Positions 60,711 through 64,000 of a stretch of DNA of 64,000 nt are shown here, in pieces (the stretch's first letter is position 1; each line of letters begins with the position of its first letter). Location: positions 1,278,001 to 1,342,000 of the forward strand of contig NZ_CP030032.1 of assembly GCF_003258315.1 (NCBI RefSeq), in the 5' to 3' direction. The notes below the pieces were generated by a model, which saw only the letters and a list, made by a program, of their open reading frames with translations, ran no database searches and had not been told where the DNA came from. A program made the position numbers and the translations under genes. This DNA is from Bradymonas sediminis. Lineage in GTDB: Bacteria > Myxococcota_A > Bradymonadia > Bradymonadales > Bradymonadaceae.

Positions 60711-60745
60711 AAGAAACGCCCCGCCGAGATGGCGGGGCGTTTCTT
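60711..60745. terminator. Bidirectional rho-independent terminator
   Basis: AAGAAACGCCCCGCC, loop GAGAT, GGCGGGGCGTTTCTT: a perfect 15-bp inverted repeat with A and T runs. It ends the leftward 716-aa gene. Confidence 0.92.
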
Positions 60746-60834
60746 CTCTCATGGTTCTTCATTCTACAGGCCTGACGCCTGCTCTCGCGGTGGAGCGTCG
60801 GGGCCCGAAAGCCCCGCGCAGTCCACCTGGTGGA

Positions 60835-62985
60835 TCAAAGCCCGCAGGCGGTAATCGCAGCGGCGGCACCGTCACCGGTGACATCGGCCGCAGCGATATT
60901 GAGCCCGCCACAGCTGCTCAGCGTTGAGCGGCCATTGAGGAAGAGCTCGGTGCCCGCGCTATTCTGAAGCGTGACATCCTGCAGGGCGATGGTGGTGTCG
61001 CGGTTCCACTGGCCGAGGCCCAGGTTCGCCGGGTCGATATCGGCAAATTTATCGGAGCTACCGCCACCGTCAATAACAACGTGGGTGAGCTTGTTGCCGG
61101 CAGCGATCGTGCCGCCAAATCGGATGCCTCGCCAGAAACCGGAGGTCGAGTCGTTGCCTTCGAAGGTGATCTTGGCATCCGCCTCACCGATTGCCGTCAT
61201 CGCGGCGCCGGCGACCACTTCGAGGCCTTTGTTTTCGTGGAATTTGAAGGTCGCGCCGGGGTCAATGGTCAGGACCGTTCCTTCACCTTTGACCTCGATA
61301 TCGTCCTTGGAGACGTAGGGAACGCCGACATTCGGCCAGGTCGCGCTTTGCTCGAGCTTACCGCCAATGATCATGACGATATCCTGATCATTTCCAGAGT
61401 AGTCGGTGGTGTCATCGAGTCCGCCGACCGCTTTGGCGTCAAGCTGTGCGGCGCCGCTGGCGTTGCCGGTGATGGTATTGCCAGCGAAGGCGGTGAAGGT
61501 GGAGCGAGCGTCGGCGAAGAGGCCCCACTTGCCGCTATTTTGCAGGGTCGTGTTGGTGACCGACAGCTTCGTGGTGCCGTTCCACAGTCCCAGCATCAGG
61601 TTGGCGGGCTGGACGTCCGAGAAGTTATCTTCGCTGCCACCGCCATCGATCACGACATGGTCGAGCTTATTAGCCCCGAGGTTGGTCCCCGAAAAACGCA
61701 CGCCTCGCCAGTATCCCGGCGTCGCGTCTTTGCCTTCGAAGCGAATCTTGGCCTCGGGGGTGCCGACCGCGGTGAGGCTGGTCCCGCCGCTTACCGTCAG
61801 GCCAGTGTTCTCGGAGAATTGCAGCGTCGCTCCCGCCATGATTTTAAGGGCGGTGGAGTCGCCGGAGACCGTGAGGGTCTTCTCGGCGAGGTACGGCACG
61901 TTGATGCCCGGCCAGGTCGCGCTCTGGGACACCTTGTCGTCAGAAATCTGGACGATGTCTTTGGTGTTGCCGGAGTAGTCGGTCTCGGCGTCCAGGTCGC
62001 CGATTACGCTCGCACTGAGAACCGCGGCCCCTTTGGCATTCCCGGTGATAGTGTTTTCGCTGAACTCCGAGAATTTGGAGCGATCATTAGCATACACACC
62101 CCAGTTGGCGCTGTTGCGCAGGGTTGTGTGGCTCATCGAGACTTTGGTGTCTTGGTTCCAAACGCCAAGCATGAGGTTGGCTGGCTGTACACCGCTGAAG
62201 GTCGAGTCGGCCCCGCCGCCGTCAATGGTGACGTAGGCGAGTTTGTTGTCGATGCTGTTGCTCGCGGCGAAGCGAATCCCGATCCAATAGCCTGGGGCAT
62301 CATTCTGCCCGGCGAATAGGATGCCTTTGTTGGACTCGCCAACCGCCGTGAGTTTGCCGCCATCGACTTCCATGCCGGTGCCTTCGGCGAACAGGACGAT
62401 GGAGCCGGGCTTGACCGTCAGGTGGCCACCTTGGCGAATATCGATGGTCTCAGTGGCCTTATAGCAGCCATCTAGGGACACTTCGGTTTCGATCGGGGTC
62501 TCGATGACCTCGTAGGTTGTACAGTCGTTGGGCTCCGGGGTGTTATTGCCCGGCGTGTTGTTATCGGGGGTGTTATTGTCCGGCGTATTGTTGCTCTGGC
62601 CGCCACCGCCGTAACTGCATGCGTTGGTGGCTACCCATTCGCCGCCCTGGCATCGCTCGGGTTGCAGGCCTTTGTCGTCTTCGCCACAGACCGCTGCGCG
62701 GGTGGCGCCGTCCTCACAATTCTCGAGGGTGCCCCATCGGTCGTCTTCGTGACGGGTGCCGTCGGAGTTGGCGCAGAAGCTGGTCGAATACCAGCTGCCG
62801 TCGACGCAGGTTTGGGGCTGGGAGCCGCTTTTGTCGTTCCCGCAGGTGAATGAGCGCTGCTCGCCGTGCACGCAGGACTTCGCTCCGCCATCATCATCGC
62901 CGCAACCGCTTGCGACCACGGCCCCGCCAAGGATCAATAGGTTAAGCGCCCAGAGCTTATAATTTAGCGATAATTTGGATTTCAT
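60835..62985 (-). CDS. Lipoprotein with three tandem beta-helix modules
   Basis: 716 aa, AAGGG 9 nt upstream. Lipobox ASGC. A Cys-rich region (about 35-125, with CVHGEQRSFTC and CEDGATRAAVC) and a PDNNTPDNNTPGNNTP linker (about 130-150) precede three homologous modules of about 175 residues. Each shows L.V..G..L.F.E..G, then APGYWIGIRF / TPGYWRGVRF / TSGFWRGIRF, then VTIDGGG / VVIDGGG, and PANLMLG.WN. These are right-handed parallel beta-helices with internal triplication. It is probably a surface-exposed structural or carbohydrate-binding protein. The family is widespread in Bradymonadales and myxobacteria by my recollection. Confidence 0.85.
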   Translation of the reverse strand: MKSKLSLNYKLWALNLLILGGAVVASGCGDDDGGAKSCVHGEQRSFTCGNDKSGSQPQTCVDGSWYSTSFCANSDGTRHEDDRWGTLENCEDGATRAAVCGEDDKGLQPERCQGGEWVATNACSYGGGGQSNNTPDNNTPDNNTPGNNTPEPNDCTTYEVIETPIETEVSLDGCYKATETIDIRQGGHLTVKPGSIVLFAEGTGMEVDGGKLTAVGESNKGILFAGQNDAPGYWIGIRFAASNSIDNKLAYVTIDGGGADSTFSGVQPANLMLGVWNQDTKVSMSHTTLRNSANWGVYANDRSKFSEFSENTITGNAKGAAVLSASVIGDLDAETDYSGNTKDIVQISDDKVSQSATWPGINVPYLAEKTLTVSGDSTALKIMAGATLQFSENTGLTVSGGTSLTAVGTPEAKIRFEGKDATPGYWRGVRFSGTNLGANKLDHVVIDGGGSEDNFSDVQPANLMLGLWNGTTKLSVTNTTLQNSGKWGLFADARSTFTAFAGNTITGNASGAAQLDAKAVGGLDDTTDYSGNDQDIVMIIGGKLEQSATWPNVGVPYVSKDDIEVKGEGTVLTIDPGATFKFHENKGLEVVAGAAMTAIGEADAKITFEGNDSTSGFWRGIRFGGTIAAGNKLTHVVIDGGGSSDKFADIDPANLGLGQWNRDTTIALQDVTLQNSAGTELFLNGRSTLSSCGGLNIAAADVTGDGAAAAITACGL

Positions 62986-63269
62986 TGCAGTGTGCCCTTC
63001 GTTCGATGTTATTTAAATTGGCTGTCACTTCTTAATACGTCACCTTGGCCGTTAATCATTATGATGTGGTCGGGTGAAATCGCGTGCAATGCAGTGGCTG
63101 ATATTGCAGGCAATCTTCGGGTTTTGAGGTGCTGCCTTCCACCTAAAGTTGTTGGCCTTGATTGACTGAGACGTATGCGGCCACAGATAATTCAAAAGGC
63201 CACACAAATCAATCGCGGACTGCGTTTGGGGCGCGACGCGCGGCGCAGGTGCCGCGTCGAATCGGCGAC

Positions 63270-64000
63270 TTAATGCGTCATGGGTGTGGGTTTTTGCAGG
63301 CGCTGGCGCTGGTCGATATAGGCGACGGCGGTGGCGGCCAGGGTGATGATCAGGGCGACGACGAGTCCGGCGATAAAGGCCTGGGACCAGTCATTGGTGG
63401 CGTGATAGCTGGCGAAGGCGGTGGCGGTCAAAATCGAGATGCCGACGGTGGCGCCGATGCGTTGGCCGGTCTGCATGATGCCGCCGGAGCTGCCGGCGTA
63501 GCGAACCGGGACTTCGTCGAGGGTGAGGGTCTGGTTGGGGCTGACGACAAAGCCCTGGCCGATGCCCAGGACGCCGAGGCTTCCCCACAGGAACCATTCG
63601 CTGGCGAGCCCTTGAGAGCGCAGCCAGACGACCAGGATGCTCAAGGCGATGCCGAGGGCTGCGAGATACATGCCGCCCAGGACGACGGCGCGTCCGCGGG
63701 TGTTGACGACCTTTCCGCCCCACAGCGCGGCCAAGCTCGACAGGATGGAGCCGGGGATGCCGACCGAGCCCGAGGCAAACGCGGTGTGTCCCAGGCCGCT
63801 TTGTAGGTAGAGCGCGACGAGCACCCAGATGCCGGTGTTGCTGGCAAAGAACAGTGAGATCATCAGGGTGCCGTTGGAGAAGCTTTTGACCTTGAAGATT
63901 GCAAGGTCGACCATCGGCTGCAGGCCAAGGCGTTTGCGGCGCTTCTCCCACCATACCCACACGGCGAAGAGCCCTAAGCCCAGCGGCAATGAGAGCCATA
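63270..64000 (-). CDS. DHA2-type MFS drug exporter, 5'-truncated by the window edge
   Basis: The C-terminal half of a 14-TM major-facilitator exporter; the frame runs off the window at 64000. Visible: the loop QPMVDLAIFKVKSFSNGTLM after a hydrophobic segment, VKSFSNGTLMISLFFASNTG, GIPGSILSSLAALWGGKVVN (the motif-A-like repeat in the second half), GIGQGFVVSPNQTLTLDEVP and SSGGIMQTGQRIGATVGISI. This is the EmrB/QacA family, proton-driven multidrug export at the inner membrane. The 284 bp between its stop and the 716-aa gene hold no gene. No regulator is visible. Confidence 0.92.
   Translation of the reverse strand, partial: WLSLPLGLGLFAVWVWWEKRRKRLGLQPMVDLAIFKVKSFSNGTLMISLFFASNTGIWVLVALYLQSGLGHTAFASGSVGIPGSILSSLAALWGGKVVNTRGRAVVLGGMYLAALGIALSILVVWLRSQGLASEWFLWGSLGVLGIGQGFVVSPNQTLTLDEVPVRYAGSSGGIMQTGQRIGATVGISILTATAFASYHATNDWSQAFIAGLVVALIITLAATAVAYIDQRQRLQKPTPMTH

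Overview
The window is 64 kb of a GC-rich (roughly 60%) bacterial chromosome. Several traits point to a predatory or myxobacteria-like deltaproteobacterial lineage, with Bradymonadales my best guess: many lipoproteins and secreted beta-helix proteins, a ladder of Cys-rich CGDG...CDDGN repeats ending in a MYXO-CTERM-like tail, an RCC1-type lipoprotein, a bacterial sphingosine-phosphate-lyase homologue and a Pnkp/Hen1 RNA-repair operon. The taxonomy is inference. I see no rRNA, tRNA, CRISPR array or recognisable prophage.

Layout. 1-5 kb: the end of an ABC ATPase gene, then a REP-associated tyrosine transposase (RAYT) surrounded by arrays of a short palindrome, a secreted protein with FPGDMF repeats, and a cytochrome c. 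5-8.4 kb: a PAS-GAF-GGDEF protein and a 283-aa helical protein. 8.5-24 kb: a defence island of lower and patchy GC. It holds a reverse transcriptase plus P-loop ATPase operon with a structured upstream leader, a complete type I restriction-modification operon whose HsdR carries a C-terminal LexA/S24-like autoprotease domain, and a Hachiman-like nuclease plus helicase pair. 24-25.7 kb: a second copy of the GGDEF tail, the 283-aa gene and its downstream repeat, so the island lies between direct repeats of about 1.7 kb. 25.8-29.4 kb: a frameshifted aldo/keto reductase, a mosaic of repeats and a prokaryotic viperin, with a truncated copy of the viperin 3' end. 29.6-32.7 kb: a membrane-anchored sigma-like protein and a DUF4145/Sel1/SEC-C protein. 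33-41 kb: a channel-like protein, lipoproteins, a multi-domain peptidoglycan amidase and small hypotheticals. 41.3-48 kb: hen1-pnkp, then an acyltransferase / DegT aminotransferase / small protein operon. 48-54.6 kb: a SUKH protein, an FGGY kinase, a helical protein and a PLP lyase. 54.7-63 kb: secreted surface proteins. The window ends inside a DHA2-type MFS exporter.

Two themes tie the window together. First, antiviral functions cluster between 8.5 and 32.7 kb: RT/ATPase, type I R-M, Hachiman-like, viperin, and possibly the sigma/DUF4145 pair. Second, 3' ends of genes (GGDEF, aldo/keto reductase, viperin, a coiled-coil membrane protein) are repeatedly duplicated on the far side of inserted DNA, usually next to members of a dispersed family built round a 38-nt palindrome. 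This suggests that recombination at gene tails and repeats assembled the island. The least familiar items are the HsdR-S24 fusion, the RT-ATPase operon with its candidate non-coding RNA, and the repeat/gene-tail architecture.
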